Shown here piece by piece: positions 18,365 to 28,451 of a stretch of DNA of 64,000 bases (positions within the stretch are counted from its first letter, which is position 1; each line of letters starts with the position of its first letter). Made by a program: the position numbers and the translations under genes. The stretch covers positions 186,001 through 250,000 of the forward strand of contig NZ_JALDAY010000010.1 in NCBI RefSeq assembly GCF_022698165.1, read 5' to 3'. This DNA is from Streptomyces cylindrosporus (lineage in GTDB: Bacteria > Actinomycetota > Actinomycetes > Streptomycetales > Streptomycetaceae). The notes below the pieces were generated by a model. That model searched no databases. It saw only the letters and a list, made by a program, of their open reading frames with translations, and was not told where the DNA came from.

Positions 18365-20067
18365 CCACACCAGGGCCCGTGCGGGCCGGACAGGACGTGC
18401 AGTGGCGCCGGTGCGGCTCCTGCGGCGCCTACGTCTACGGCAAACGGCTCGACCGCAACCGCAAGGTCTGCCCCGAGTGCCAGTTCCACTTCCGCATCCC
18501 GCCCGACGTACGGATCGCCCAACTCGCCGACCCCGGCAGCTTCGAGGCGTTCCCCGACACCTACGCGCCGCGCGACCTCCTCGGCTTCAGCGACAGCAAG
18601 CCGTACCCGGACCGGCTGCGCGACGCCCAGTCCCGGACGGGCCGTCAGGACGCGGTGCTCGCCGGGACGATGAGCATCAACGGCCGTCAACTGGTCGTGG
18701 CCGTCCTCGACTTCACCTTCATGGGCGGCAGCATGGGCACGGTCGTCGGCGAGACCGTCGCCGCCGCGGCCCGCACCGCCCTCGCCGAACGGCTCCCGCT
18801 CCTCCTGGTCGCCGCCTCCGGCGGGGCCCGGATGCAGGAGGGCGCCCTGTCGCTGATGCAGATGGCGAAGACCTCCCAGTGGATCGCCGCCCTGCGCGAG
18901 GCCCGCGTCCCGGTGATCAACCTCAACACCGATCCGACCTTCGGCGGCGTCAGCGCCTCCTTCGCGATGCTCGGCGACGTCGTCCTCGCCGAGCCCGGCA
19001 GCCTCCTCGGCTTCGCCGGACCCCAGGTCATCCGCAACACCATCCGCCAGGAGCTGCCGCCCGGCTTCCAGAGCGCCGAGTTCCTGCTCGAACACGGGAT
19101 GATCGACGGCGTCGTACCACGGGAGAACCAGCGGGAGCAGCTGGCGCGACTGCTCACGCTGCTCGGACCGTCCGTTCCCGAACTGCCCGAAGTGGCCGAA
19201 GAACACGCGGTGTTGGAGCATCCGGTACCGACTACCCGTACCACCCGCGAGACCGTCGCCCTCGCCCGGGACATCCAGCGACCCACCACCCTGGAGTACA
19301 TCGGATACGTCTTCGACGACTTCGTCCCCCTGCACGGCGACCGCGCCTTCGGCGACGACGAGGCACTGGTCGGCGGGCTGGCCCGGTTCGGCGGGCAGAG
19401 CGTCGTCGTTCTCGGGCACCAGAAGGGCCACGACACGGCCGAGTTGGTGCGCAGCAACTTCGGCATGCCGAACCCCGAGGGCTACCGCAAGGCGCTCCGG
19501 CTGATGCGCTTCGCGGACCGCTTCGGGCTGCCGGTGATCGCGTTCATCGACACGCCCGGCGCCTTCCCCGGGATCGGCGCGGAGGAGCGCGGGCAGAGCG
19601 TCGCCATCGCCGACTGCATCCTCGAACTGTCCCGGCTGCGCGTCCCGGTCGTCTCCGTCGTCACCGGCGAGGGCGGCAGCGGCGGCGCGCTCGCGCTGGG
19701 CGTCGCCGACACGGTCCTCATCCTGGAGAACGCCTACTACTCGGTGATCAGCCCCGAGGGCTGCTCCACCATCCTCTTCGGTACGGCCGAACACGCCGGC
19801 CGCGCCGCCGACGCCCTTCGGCTGACCGCCTCCGAACTGCTGCGCCTCGGCGTCGTCGACGGCATCGTGCCCGAGCCGCCCGACGGCGCCCACACCGCCC
19901 CGCACACCACCGCGCTGACCGTGAAGAGCGCCCTCGCGCGGACCCTCGCCCCGCTGCTCGACCGCTCCGGCGAGCAGCTCGTCGACGCCCGACGGAGGCG
20001 GTACGACCGCTTCGGGGACCCTCAACTGCAGCCCGTAGTGGACTGGGAGACGCACGATGAGCACTGA
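18361..20067 (+). CDS. accDA: Acetyl-CoA carboxylase carboxyltransferase, AccD-AccA fusion
   Basis: 568 residues. The N-terminal half is the beta subunit with a zinc ribbon C18-x2-C21-x15-C37-x2-C40, then crotonase-like carboxyltransferase segments (GGSMGTVVGE, SGGARMQEG). From ~residue 295 the alpha subunit follows (RPTTLEYIGYVFDDFVPLHGDRAFGDD, IDTPGAFPGIGAEERGQ, GEGGSGGALALG). The complex transfers CO2 from biotinyl-BCCP to acetyl-CoA, giving malonyl-CoA. Most actinomycetes rely on AccA3/AccD acyl-CoA carboxylases; a bacterial/plastid-type AccDA plus separate AccB and AccC inside a cluster points to dedicated malonyl-CoA supply for the Pfa synthase. Confidence 0.92.
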   Translation: MTTPGPVRAGQDVQWRRCGSCGAYVYGKRLDRNRKVCPECQFHFRIPPDVRIAQLADPGSFEAFPDTYAPRDLLGFSDSKPYPDRLRDAQSRTGRQDAVLAGTMSINGRQLVVAVLDFTFMGGSMGTVVGETVAAAARTALAERLPLLLVAASGGARMQEGALSLMQMAKTSQWIAALREARVPVINLNTDPTFGGVSASFAMLGDVVLAEPGSLLGFAGPQVIRNTIRQELPPGFQSAEFLLEHGMIDGVVPRENQREQLARLLTLLGPSVPELPEVAEEHAVLEHPVPTTRTTRETVALARDIQRPTTLEYIGYVFDDFVPLHGDRAFGDDEALVGGLARFGGQSVVVLGHQKGHDTAELVRSNFGMPNPEGYRKALRLMRFADRFGLPVIAFIDTPGAFPGIGAEERGQSVAIADCILELSRLRVPVVSVVTGEGGSGGALALGVADTVLILENAYYSVISPEGCSTILFGTAEHAGRAADALRLTASELLRLGVVDGIVPEPPDGAHTAPHTTALTVKSALARTLAPLLDRSGEQLVDARRRRYDRFGDPQLQPVVDWETHDEH

Positions 20068-20542
20068 GGCGACCACCGGAACCGAGGAAAGCACCGACAT
20101 GACGGTGGAGGAGCTGAGGGCCCACACCCTGCTCCTCGCCGGCCAACTCCCCGGCACGCTACGGCGGATCACCCTGCGGGCCGGGGCGCTGAGCGTGGAC
20201 GTGGAATGGGAGAACGCACCCGTGCAGGCCGCCCCGGTCGCGCAGTCGGCCCCCACGGCCGCGCCCGCCTCCCCGGAGCCCGACACCGCCCCCGCGAACC
20301 TCGTCCGCGTCACCGCCCCCCTCGTCGGCACCTACTACCAGGCCCCCTCCCCGGGCGCCGAACCCTTCGTCAAGGTCGGCGACACGGTCGAGGCCGGGCA
20401 GCAGCTCGCCGTCATCGAGGCGATGAAGCTGCTGAACTCCATCACCGCCGAGGTCAAGGGCGTCGTGCACGCCATCCACGTACAGGACGGGGAGGTCGTG
20501 GAGTACGCGCAGCCGCTCGTCGACCTCGTCCCGGCCGGCTGA
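20057..20542 (+). CDS. accB: Biotin carboxyl carrier protein of acetyl-CoA carboxylase
   Basis: 161 residues. The C-terminal biotinyl domain has the EAMKLLNS motif with K124 as the biotin site, preceded by an Ala/Pro hinge (~55-80) and an N-terminal dimerisation region. The start overlaps the accDA end by 11 nt. It shuttles carboxyl groups between AccC and AccDA. Normal length for AccB. Confidence 0.93.
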   Translation: MSTEATTGTEESTDMTVEELRAHTLLLAGQLPGTLRRITLRAGALSVDVEWENAPVQAAPVAQSAPTAAPASPEPDTAPANLVRVTAPLVGTYYQAPSPGAEPFVKVGDTVEAGQQLAVIEAMKLLNSITAEVKGVVHAIHVQDGEVVEYAQPLVDLVPAG

Positions 20543-20560
20543 GACGGGCGGGACGACGAC

Positions 20561-21922
20561 ATGTTCGACAAGGTGCTCATCGCCAACCGCGGCGAGATCG
20601 CGCTCCGGATCATCCGGACCTGCCGCGACCTCGGCGTCCGTACCGTCGCCGTGTACTCGACGCCCGACGCGGACGCCCAGTTCGTGAAGGCCGCCGACGA
20701 GGCCGTGCACATCGGCCCCGGCGCGCCCACCCGCAGCTACCTCAACATCCCGAACATCATCGGCGCCGCCGTGAAGACCGGCGCCGAGGCCGTCCACCCC
20801 GGCTACGGCTTCCTCTCCGAGGATCCCTACTTCGCCGAGATCTGCGCCGACGACGGCATCACCTTCATCGGCCCGCCGCCGGACGTCATGGAGAACGTCG
20901 GCGACAAGGCCACGGCCCGCAAGCTGATGACGGCAGCCGGGCTCCCGCTGCTCCCCGGTACCACCGAGCCCGTCGACTCCGTCGAGGCCGCCGAGGAGAT
21001 CGCCCGGGAGATCGGCTACCCGGTCATCATCAAGGCCGCGGCCGGTGGCGGCGGGCGCGGGATCACGGTCGTACGACGCCCCCAGGACCTGCGGGACGCG
21101 TACACGACCACCCGCGCCAACGCCCAGGCCGTCTTCAAGAACAGCGCCGTCTACATCGAGCGCTACCTCACCCGCACCCGGCACATCGAGATCCAGGTGC
21201 TCTGCGACGACTTCGACGGCGCCGTCCACCTCGGCGAACGCGACTGCTCGGTGCAGCGCCGGCACCAGAAGCTGGTCGAGGAGTCGCCCGGGCCCGGCAT
21301 CCCGCCCGAGCTGCGCTCCCGGCTCGGCGCGGCGGCCGTCGCCGGTGCACGGGCCGTGGGCTACCGGGGCGCCGGGACCGTGGAGTTCCTGCTGGAGGCC
21401 GACCCGGAGGCGCACAACGCCTTCTGGTTCATGGAGATGAACGCCCGGATCCAGGTCGAGCACCCGGTCACCGAACTCGTCACCGGCGTCGACCTGATCA
21501 GCGAGCAGCTGCGCGTCGCCTCCGGCTCCCCGCTCACCGTCAAGCAGGAGGACGTCGAGGTCCGCGGGCACGCCATCGAGTGCCGGATCAACGCCGAGGA
21601 CCCCGACCGCGGCTTCGCGCCCACGCCGGGCCTGCTGGAGAACTACCGCACGCCGGGCGGCCCTTGGGTCCGCGTCGACACCGACTACGTGCCCGGCTCC
21701 CGGGTCAGCCCCTACTACGACTCGATGATCGGCAAGCTCATCGTCTGGGGCCCGGACCGCGCCACCTGCCTGGACCGGGCCCTGCGCGCCCTGTCGGAGT
21801 TCGAGGTGTCGGGCCCCGGCGTCCACACCACGATCCCCATGCACCAGGAGATACTCGGGCACCCCGAATTCCGCCGCGGCGGCATCGCCACGGATTTCCT
21901 GGAACGGAATTTCGCGCTGTAG
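20561..21922 (+). CDS. accC: Biotin carboxylase
   Basis: 453 residues. ATP-grasp enzyme with IANRGEIALRIIRTCR at the N-terminus, AAAGGGGRGI (ATP lid), HIEIQVLCDDFD, EMNARIQVEHPVTE (catalytic/metal) and RINAEDPDRGFAPTPG. It carboxylates the biotin of AccB with bicarbonate and ATP. It completes the three-gene carboxylase and is the last gene before a 100-bp gap that carries the GGAAATCC motif array. The TAG stop lies inside a 10-bp inverted repeat. Confidence 0.94.
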   Translation: MFDKVLIANRGEIALRIIRTCRDLGVRTVAVYSTPDADAQFVKAADEAVHIGPGAPTRSYLNIPNIIGAAVKTGAEAVHPGYGFLSEDPYFAEICADDGITFIGPPPDVMENVGDKATARKLMTAAGLPLLPGTTEPVDSVEAAEEIAREIGYPVIIKAAAGGGGRGITVVRRPQDLRDAYTTTRANAQAVFKNSAVYIERYLTRTRHIEIQVLCDDFDGAVHLGERDCSVQRRHQKLVEESPGPGIPPELRSRLGAAAVAGARAVGYRGAGTVEFLLEADPEAHNAFWFMEMNARIQVEHPVTELVTGVDLISEQLRVASGSPLTVKQEDVEVRGHAIECRINAEDPDRGFAPTPGLLENYRTPGGPWVRVDTDYVPGSRVSPYYDSMIGKLIVWGPDRATCLDRALRALSEFEVSGPGVHTTIPMHQEILGHPEFRRGGIATDFLERNFAL

Positions 21923-21974
21923 GAAATCCGTCCCTCAACCTATGGAAATTCTTGATCGCCGGACCGGGAAATCC
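21891..21974 (+). promoter_or_regulatory. GGAAATCC motif array before the glutamate mutase genes
   Basis: The short AT-richer gap after accC contains GGATTTCC (21892-21899), GGAAATCC (21922-21929), GGAAATTC (21944-21951) and GGAAATCC (21967-21974). The first two form a perfect 10-bp inverted repeat (CGGATTTCCT at 21891-21900, AGGAAATCCG at 21921-21930). The last three are spaced 22-23 bp, about two helical turns. The same word occurs twice in the LysR-type promoter at 30639 and 30653. I read this as an operator for a cluster regulator, with a second promoter for the mutase block. A hairpin terminator for accC is the alternative for the inverted repeat. Confidence 0.5.
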
Positions 21975-22022
21975 GTTGGGCGGGATCTGTACTTTTCCTC
22001 CGGGGAATTCAAGAGTGAAGGC

Positions 22023-22487
22023 ATGTCTCTGCGAATCGTCGTATCGAGTGTCTCCTCCGACGCGCACATGTGGAATCTGGTCTATCTGCAACTGCTCCTG
22101 GAGGAGGGCGGGCACGAGGTCACCAACCTCGGGGTGTGCCCGCCGGACACGACCGTCATGGACGCCTGCCGCGGCGCCGACCGCCCCGACCTGCTGGTCC
22201 TGAGCACCGTCAACGGCCACGGCCACCTCGACGGACTGCGCCTGATCCGCGCCCTGCGCGCCGACCCGGAACTCGCCGCACTGCCCGTCGTCATCGGCGG
22301 CAAACTCGGCGTCCGGGGCGGCGACGCGGAAGAGGGCCGGCGACTGGTGGACGCCGGTTTCGACGCCGTCTTCAACGAGTCGGAGCAACCGGCCGGCCGC
22401 ACCCTCGCCGCCTTCGGGGATTTCCTCGCGCGGCTGGCCGAGGAAGTGGCCGCACCCGAGCCCCTCGTCACCGGAGCCCCGCACTGA
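22023..22487 (+). CDS. Glutamate mutase small (B12-binding) subunit
   Basis: 154 residues. B12-binding (Rossmann) domain with S12-D13-A14-H15-M-W-N18, the DxHxxG signature with Asn for Gly as in the glutamate mutases of lipopeptide clusters. H15 is the axial cobalt ligand. LSTVNGHGHLDG and VVIGGKLGV provide the other cofactor motifs. With the next gene it converts L-glutamate to (2S,3S)-3-methylaspartate. The start at 22023 gives the family length; an upstream ATG at 21942 would add 27 residues outside the domain. No strong Shine-Dalgarno is visible (AAGAG 7 nt upstream). The stop and next start share TGATG. Confidence 0.85.
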   Translation: MSLRIVVSSVSSDAHMWNLVYLQLLLEEGGHEVTNLGVCPPDTTVMDACRGADRPDLLVLSTVNGHGHLDGLRLIRALRADPELAALPVVIGGKLGVRGGDAEEGRRLVDAGFDAVFNESEQPAGRTLAAFGDFLARLAEEVAAPEPLVTGAPH

Positions 22488-23764
22488 TGGGCCGGTTCGC
22501 CGAATTCGTCCGTACGGCGACCACGGCGGGCCGGCTCGTCGTGCAGCCGCGCATGGGCTTCGGCGAACTCGCCCGGATGCGGGCCGGGCTGACGGCGGTG
22601 CGGGACTGCCGGGCCACCACGGTCGGCACCATCACCCTCGACAGCTACACCCGCGTCGGCGACTACGCCTCCGCCCGCCGCGCCCTGCGCGAGGGAGCCG
22701 ACCTCAACGGCTTCCCGCTCCTCGCGCACGGTGCCGGAACCGTCCGGGACCTGCTGCGGGAGGTCTCCTCCGACGGCTTCCCGGTGCAGGTACGGCACGG
22801 CTCGCCGTTGCCGCTGGACCTGTTCCGCGTCATGGTCGCCGCGGGCGTGGACGCCACCGAGGGCGGGCCGGTCTCCTACTGCCTGCCCTACGGCCGCGTC
22901 CCGCTCCCCGAGGCCGCCGACAACTGGGCGCGCTGCTGCGAACTCGCCGCCGGCGCCCGCGAACCCATGCATCTGGAGACCTTCGGCGGCTGCATGCTCG
23001 GCCAGCTCTGCCCGCCCTCGCTGCTGGTCGCGCTGAGCGTCCTGGAGGCCCTGTTCTTCCACGAGCACGGCCTGCGCTCGATCTCCCTCAGCTACGCCCA
23101 ACAGGTCCACCTGGGCCAGGACTTGGAGGCGCTGGCAGCCCTCCGCCGCCTGGCCTCTGCACATCTCCCCGGCATCGACTGGCACATCACCCTCTACACC
23201 TACATGGGCGTCTTCCCCCGCACCCCGATCGGCTCCTACCGCCTGGTCGAGGACAGCGTCCGGCTCGCGGTCCACAGCCGCACCGAGCGGCTCATCGTCA
23301 AGACCCCCGCCGAGGCCCGTCGTATCCCCGCGATCGAGGAGAACGCCGAGGCCCTGGAGTTCGCCGACGCCGTGGCCCGCAAGGCCGCGGCGGACTGCGC
23401 CGTCACCAACTGCCCGCCGCCCACGGACACCGGCCTCCTGGCCGAGGCCCGCGCCCTGATCGAGGCCACCCTCGAACTCGGCCGTACGGTCGGCTCGGCC
23501 CTGGTCGCCGCCTTCGCCCGGGGCGTCCTCGACGTGCCGTACTGCCTCCACCGCGACAACGCCAACGCCGCCCGGGCGGTCATCGACGAGCGGGGGATGC
23601 TTAGTTGGGCACGGGCCGGAGGCATGCCGGTCAAGGTGCGGGAGCGAGACGCGGAATGCACCTCCGGCCTCACCGCCGCCCGCCTCACCACGATGCTCAC
23701 CCACAACGAACGCCGCTACGACCGCGAGGACTTGGTGGGCTCACTGCTACGGGGTGCGACATGA
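22487..23764 (+). CDS. Glutamate mutase large subunit
   Basis: 425 residues, the MutE/GlmE catalytic barrel, shorter than the ~480-residue clostridial enzyme but like those of actinomycete lipopeptide clusters. Recognisable segments: VGTITLDSYTRVGDY, LLAHGAGTVRDLL, VQVRHGSP, EGGPVSYCLPYGRVPLPEA and LETFGGCMLGQLCPP. It makes 3-methylaspartate by adenosylcobalamin radical chemistry. In friulimicin-type clusters the same pair supplies methylaspartate to an NRPS; no NRPS is visible here. Its stop overlaps the next start by ATGA. Confidence 0.87.
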   Translation: MGRFAEFVRTATTAGRLVVQPRMGFGELARMRAGLTAVRDCRATTVGTITLDSYTRVGDYASARRALREGADLNGFPLLAHGAGTVRDLLREVSSDGFPVQVRHGSPLPLDLFRVMVAAGVDATEGGPVSYCLPYGRVPLPEAADNWARCCELAAGAREPMHLETFGGCMLGQLCPPSLLVALSVLEALFFHEHGLRSISLSYAQQVHLGQDLEALAALRRLASAHLPGIDWHITLYTYMGVFPRTPIGSYRLVEDSVRLAVHSRTERLIVKTPAEARRIPAIEENAEALEFADAVARKAAADCAVTNCPPPTDTGLLAEARALIEATLELGRTVGSALVAAFARGVLDVPYCLHRDNANAARAVIDERGMLSWARAGGMPVKVRERDAECTSGLTAARLTTMLTHNERRYDREDLVGSLLRGAT

Positions 23765-24354
23765 GGACGAAAACGCCGCACACCGGCCCCCGAAACCGCC
23801 GAGCCGCCCCGACGCCCACCCGGGTGGCCCCGTCGGCGGCCGCCCGCATGGCCCCCACGCCGGTCGCCCGCGTGATCCCGACGCAGGTCACTCGCGTGGC
23901 CCCGCCGGTCGCCCGCGTGACCTCGGCCCCGGCCGCCCGCGTGACCCCGCCGGTCCCCTGGGTGACCTCGACCCCGGTCGCCCGTGTGGCCTTGACCCTA
24001 GTCGCCCGCATGGCCCCCACGCCGGTCGCTCGCGTGACCCTGCCCCCGGCGGCCCGGATGGCCCCGACCCCGGTCGCCCGTGTGACCCCGCCAGTCGTCC
24101 GCGTGGGCCCGACCCCGGTCGCCCGGGTGACCTCGACCCTGGTCGCCCGCGAGACCCCGACGCCCACCCGCGTGCCCCCGACGTCGGCCGCCCACGTGAC
24201 TCCGACCGCCGCCCCGGTGACCTCGGCCCCGGTCGCTCGCGTGACCCTGACCCCAGCCACCCGGGTGACCCCGCCCCCGTTCGCCCACGTGACCCCGGTC
24301 ATGCCTCCCGCCTCCGACGCGCCGTCCGTCGCCCCGGAACGGAGCGTCCCATGA
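23761..24354 (+). CDS. Octapeptide-repeat protein of unknown function
   Basis: 197 residues, nearly all of them variants of an eight-residue unit V-T-P-T-P-V-A-R, about 20 copies; no known domain and no signal peptide. The ORF overlaps the glutamate mutase stop by ATGA (23761-23764) and ends in ATGA with the next gene (24351-24354), so both junctions look like genuine translational coupling. Third codon positions are almost all G/C. Because the DNA unit is 24 bp, other frames are also open across it, including an in-frame extension of the next gene (GRPRDP-type repeats), so the coding frame is not certain. It may be a structural or scaffold protein, or a spacer that only maintains coupling. 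Confidence 0.5.
   Translation: MRTKTPHTGPRNRRAAPTPTRVAPSAAARMAPTPVARVIPTQVTRVAPPVARVTSAPAARVTPPVPWVTSTPVARVALTLVARMAPTPVARVTLPPAARMAPTPVARVTPPVVRVGPTPVARVTSTLVARETPTPTRVPPTSAAHVTPTAAPVTSAPVARVTLTPATRVTPPPFAHVTPVMPPASDAPSVAPERSVP
23824..24299 (+). repeat. 24-bp imperfect tandem repeat
   Basis: About 20 imperfect units of ~24 bp (type GTGACCCCGACCCCGGTC plus two codons), some shortened to 21 bp. Divisible by three, so all frames give peptide repeats and remain open. Confidence 0.85.
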
Positions 24355-25313
24355 CCGGCCGCCGTGCCCCTGCGGGCACCCGTGCCCCCGTCGGCACCCT
24401 TGCCGCCGTCCGTGCCCGAGGTGCCGTTCGTGTTCTCGTCTCTCGGGGGCAGCCCGGGCTTTCCCTCCGTACCCCCGACGGGCACTGGACCGGTCTCGAC
24501 GCGGACGTCGCGCGGGCCGTTGCCGCCGCTGTGCTCGACGAGCCCGACGCCGTCGACTGGTGTCCCGCCGGGTCTGACGAACGGCTCAGTCAACTCGCGG
24601 GCGGGCGCGCCGATCTGACGGTGTGCAACGTCAGCTGGACCATGGGCCGCGAGGCCGCGCACGGGCTGCTCTTCGCCGGGGTGACCTGTTACGACGGCGA
24701 GGGCTTCCTCGTCCGAGCCGACTCCGGCATCCACGAACCCGCCCACCTCGCCGGTCACCGCCTCGCCGTCCACACCGGCTCCACCTCGCCCGCCAACCTC
24801 GCCGCCTGGTACGGCCCCAGGGGCCTCGCCGTCGAGCCCGTCGCCTTCGACGCCCCGGCCGACGCGCTGCACGCCTACGCCCGCGGCGACTGCACCGCGT
24901 ACGTCCTCGACAAGGTCGCCCTGGCCGGCGCCCGCCGCACCCTGCCGGACCCGGAGGCGCACCGCATCCTGCCCGCCGAGATCTCCCGCGAGCCGATGGC
25001 CGCCGTGGTGCGCGACGACGACCCCGGCTGGTTCCGCATCTGCCGCTGGGTGCTCCAACTCCTGTTCGCCGCCGAGTACGAGAGCCACCGCACCGGCGCC
25101 GCGGGCCGCGAGGCCGTCGCCCGCCAGGCCGGCCGGCACGGCCCCGCCGCCGGACTCGACGAACGCTGGGCCGCCCGGGTCCTCGACGCCGTCGGCAGCT
25201 ACGCCGAGCTCTACGAACGCAACCTGGGCCGGGCCTCGGGCCTCGACGTTCCGCGCGGCCCCAACGAGCTGTGGACCAGAGGAGGTCTGCACTACGCCGT
25301 GCCCCTGCACTGA
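24351..25313 (+). CDS. Cytosolic AapJ-like (amino-acid substrate-binding fold) protein
   Basis: 320 residues resembling periplasmic general amino-acid binding proteins of the AapJ type: VCNVSWTMGREAAHGLLFAGVTCYDGEGFLV, VHTGSTS, YARGDCTAYVLDKVALAG, LPAEISREPMAAVVRDDD, WFRICRWVLQLLFAAE. It lacks a signal peptide or lipobox; the N-terminus is Arg/Ala-rich (MTGRRAPAGT). No ABC permease or ATPase is nearby. Type II binding-protein folds have become enzymes elsewhere, for example cyclohexadienyl dehydratase PheC, so an enzymatic or sensing role on a (methyl)aspartate-type amino acid is possible. GGAG lies 6 nt before the ATG, which overlaps the repeat ORF. Function unknown. Confidence 0.65.
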   Translation: MTGRRAPAGTRAPVGTLAAVRARGAVRVLVSRGQPGLSLRTPDGHWTGLDADVARAVAAAVLDEPDAVDWCPAGSDERLSQLAGGRADLTVCNVSWTMGREAAHGLLFAGVTCYDGEGFLVRADSGIHEPAHLAGHRLAVHTGSTSPANLAAWYGPRGLAVEPVAFDAPADALHAYARGDCTAYVLDKVALAGARRTLPDPEAHRILPAEISREPMAAVVRDDDPGWFRICRWVLQLLFAAEYESHRTGAAGREAVARQAGRHGPAAGLDERWAARVLDAVGSYAELYERNLGRASGLDVPRGPNELWTRGGLHYAVPLH

Positions 25314-25342
25314 CCCACCAGCGGAGAGACGAGGTACCGAAC

Positions 25343-26307
25343 GTGAGCAGCACCCCCACCCCAGGACCGACCGGCGCGCAGCAGACCAGAGGAGCCGCCG
25401 AACTCACCGCGGCCATGGTCCTGTCGGGCACCCTCGGCGTCTTCGTCGTCGAGTCCGGCCAGCCCAGCTTCAACGTGGTCTTCTTCCGCTGCGTCTTCGG
25501 TGCCGTCGCGCTCGCCGCGTACTGCCTGGCCCGCGGGCTCTTCAGGAACCATGGCTTCACCCGCCGCACCTTCGGCCTCGCGGTCCTCGGCGGAGTGTGC
25601 ATCGTCTTCAACTGGGTTCTGCTGTTCAGCAGTTACGGCAAGACGTCCATCTCGGTGGCGACCGTCGTCTACCACACCCAGCCGTTCTACGTCGTGATCC
25701 TCGGGCTCGTCCTGTTCAAGGAGAAGCTCAACCGCCACCAGGCCGGCTGGATCCTGATCGCCTTCGTCGGCGTCCTCCTGGTCGCCGACCTCACCACCGC
25801 CGACGGCGCGAAGGGTGCCACGTACTTCCTGGGCGTCGGCCAGGCCCTGCTCGCCGCGCTGCTGTACGCCTTCGCCACCGTCATCGCCAAGCACCTGAAG
25901 TCCGTACGCCCCGAACTCACCGCCCTCACCCAGGTGCTGGTCGGCATCCCGCTGCTGCTGCCGTTCACGGCACTGGGCCGCACCGCCGGTCTCGGCGCCG
26001 ACTGGGCCTGGCTGGTCGCGCTCGGCGTGATCCACACCTGCCTGATGTACATCCTGCTGTACGCCTCGTACCAGAAACTGCCCACCGCGAAGATCGCGGT
26101 GCTGTCCTTCGTCTACCCGGCCGTGGCCATCCTCGTCGACTTCACGGTGTACGGGCACCACATCACGCCCCTTCAGGCCCTGGGCGTCCCGCTGATCGTC
26201 GTGGCGGGCCTCGGCGTCAACCTCGGCTGGCGGCTGCTGCCGGCCGGGCGCCGCCGTACGCCCGGCGAGACGGCCGCACCCGCGCTCACCCGGATCGGAG
26301 AACCCCG

Positions 26308-26311
<4 letters not shown>
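25343..26311 (+). CDS. DMT-superfamily (EamA/RhaT-type) transporter
   Basis: 322 residues with about ten hydrophobic segments in two EamA halves (GVCIVFNWVLLFSSYGKTS, VVYHTQPFYVVILGLVLFKEKL; YILLYASYQKLPTAKIAVLSFVYPAVAILVDF). Such proteins export amino acids such as threonine, homoserine or cysteine, or nucleotides. GTG start with GAGG 8 nt upstream. Its stop overlaps the ASADH start by ATGA. Placement between the mutase and the aspartate kinase/semialdehyde dehydrogenase suggests transport of a pathway amino acid or product. Confidence 0.82.
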
Positions 26312-27347
<1,036 letters not shown>

Positions 27348-27351
<4 letters not shown>

Positions 27352-28451
27352 GCGACGCTGCCATTCTGAAGTTCGGCGGCTCCACCTTCCGTACTCATGC
27401 CGCCTACGACAAGCTCGCGGCCGGACTCGAAGAGCGCCTGGACGCCGACGGACGGCGGCTGGCCGTCGTCGTCAGCGCCATGCAGGGGGAGACCGAGCAA
27501 CTGCGCGGACGGCTGCACGAGGTCAACCGGCACCCCGAGGACGCCACCCCGGCCGGCATGCTCGCCACCGCCGACCTGATCAGCGCCCACCTCCTGGCCA
27601 CCGCCCTGCACCGCAGGGGCCGCACGGCCACCGTGCTCGCCGGCCACCAGATCGGGCTGATCACCAACTCCTCGTTCCTGTGGGCCCGGGTCATCGAGAC
27701 CGACCCCGGGCCGCTGAGCAAGACGCTCTCCGAGCACGAGGTCGTCGTCGTCCCCGGCGGACAGGCCGTCGACGCGCAGGGCCGGCCGACCTGGCTCGGC
27801 AAGAACAGCTCCGACCTGAGCGCGATCGCGGTCGCCCGCGCCGTCGGCGGCAGCGCCTGCGAGATCCACTCCGACGTCGACGGCATCTACACCTCCGACC
27901 CCCATCTGGTGCGCGGCGTAAGGCTGTTGCCGAAGGTCTCCTTCAACATGGCCGCCCTGATGTCCCTGTACGGCGCGAAGGTGCTGCACCGCAGGGCGGT
28001 CCAACTCGCCCTGAGGCACGGCATCGAGATCGTCTGCCGCTACAACCGGGCGCCCTTCTCGCCGGGCACCACCATCAGCCGCGAGGGCGACCAGATGGCC
28101 GCGATCGTCTTCAACCAGCGTTCCGTGGTGCTCGGTTACGACAACGACGACTGCGCCGACCTCGCGCACGGCGTCTTCCACGCGGCCGGCATCGACACCG
28201 TGCGGCTCACCGACAAACCCTGGGTGGCCGTGGTCGGCGGCTTCGTCGACCTGGAGGCCGTCCAGCGGCGCCAGAACCTCAAACCGGGCGCCTACATCGG
28301 CGTCCCGGTCGCCGAGATCCGCGGCTCCAAGGTCACCACCCACATCGCCGAGAGCGGCGAGGACGCCCTGCACGTCGCCCAACGCCTGCACGACCGGCTC
28401 GACATACCGTTCACGGGCCCCGAGCCGCGGCCCCAACTCGCCGGAGTGTGA
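27348..28451 (+). CDS. Aspartokinase-like enzyme
   Basis: 367 residues. Amino-acid kinase domain with KFGGS at residues 8-12, WLGKNSSDLSAIAVA, SDVDGIYTSDPHLV, and LSLYGAKVLH-type helix (ALMSLYGAKVLHRRA). The C-terminal ~110 residues occupy the place of the ACT regulatory domains but are shorter and divergent from the two-ACT enzyme (~420 residues), so normal lysine/threonine feedback is doubtful. It phosphorylates the beta-carboxylate of aspartate; 3-methylaspartate is a plausible substrate here. GTG start overlaps asd (GTGA) and the stop overlaps the oxygenase start. Confidence 0.85.
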
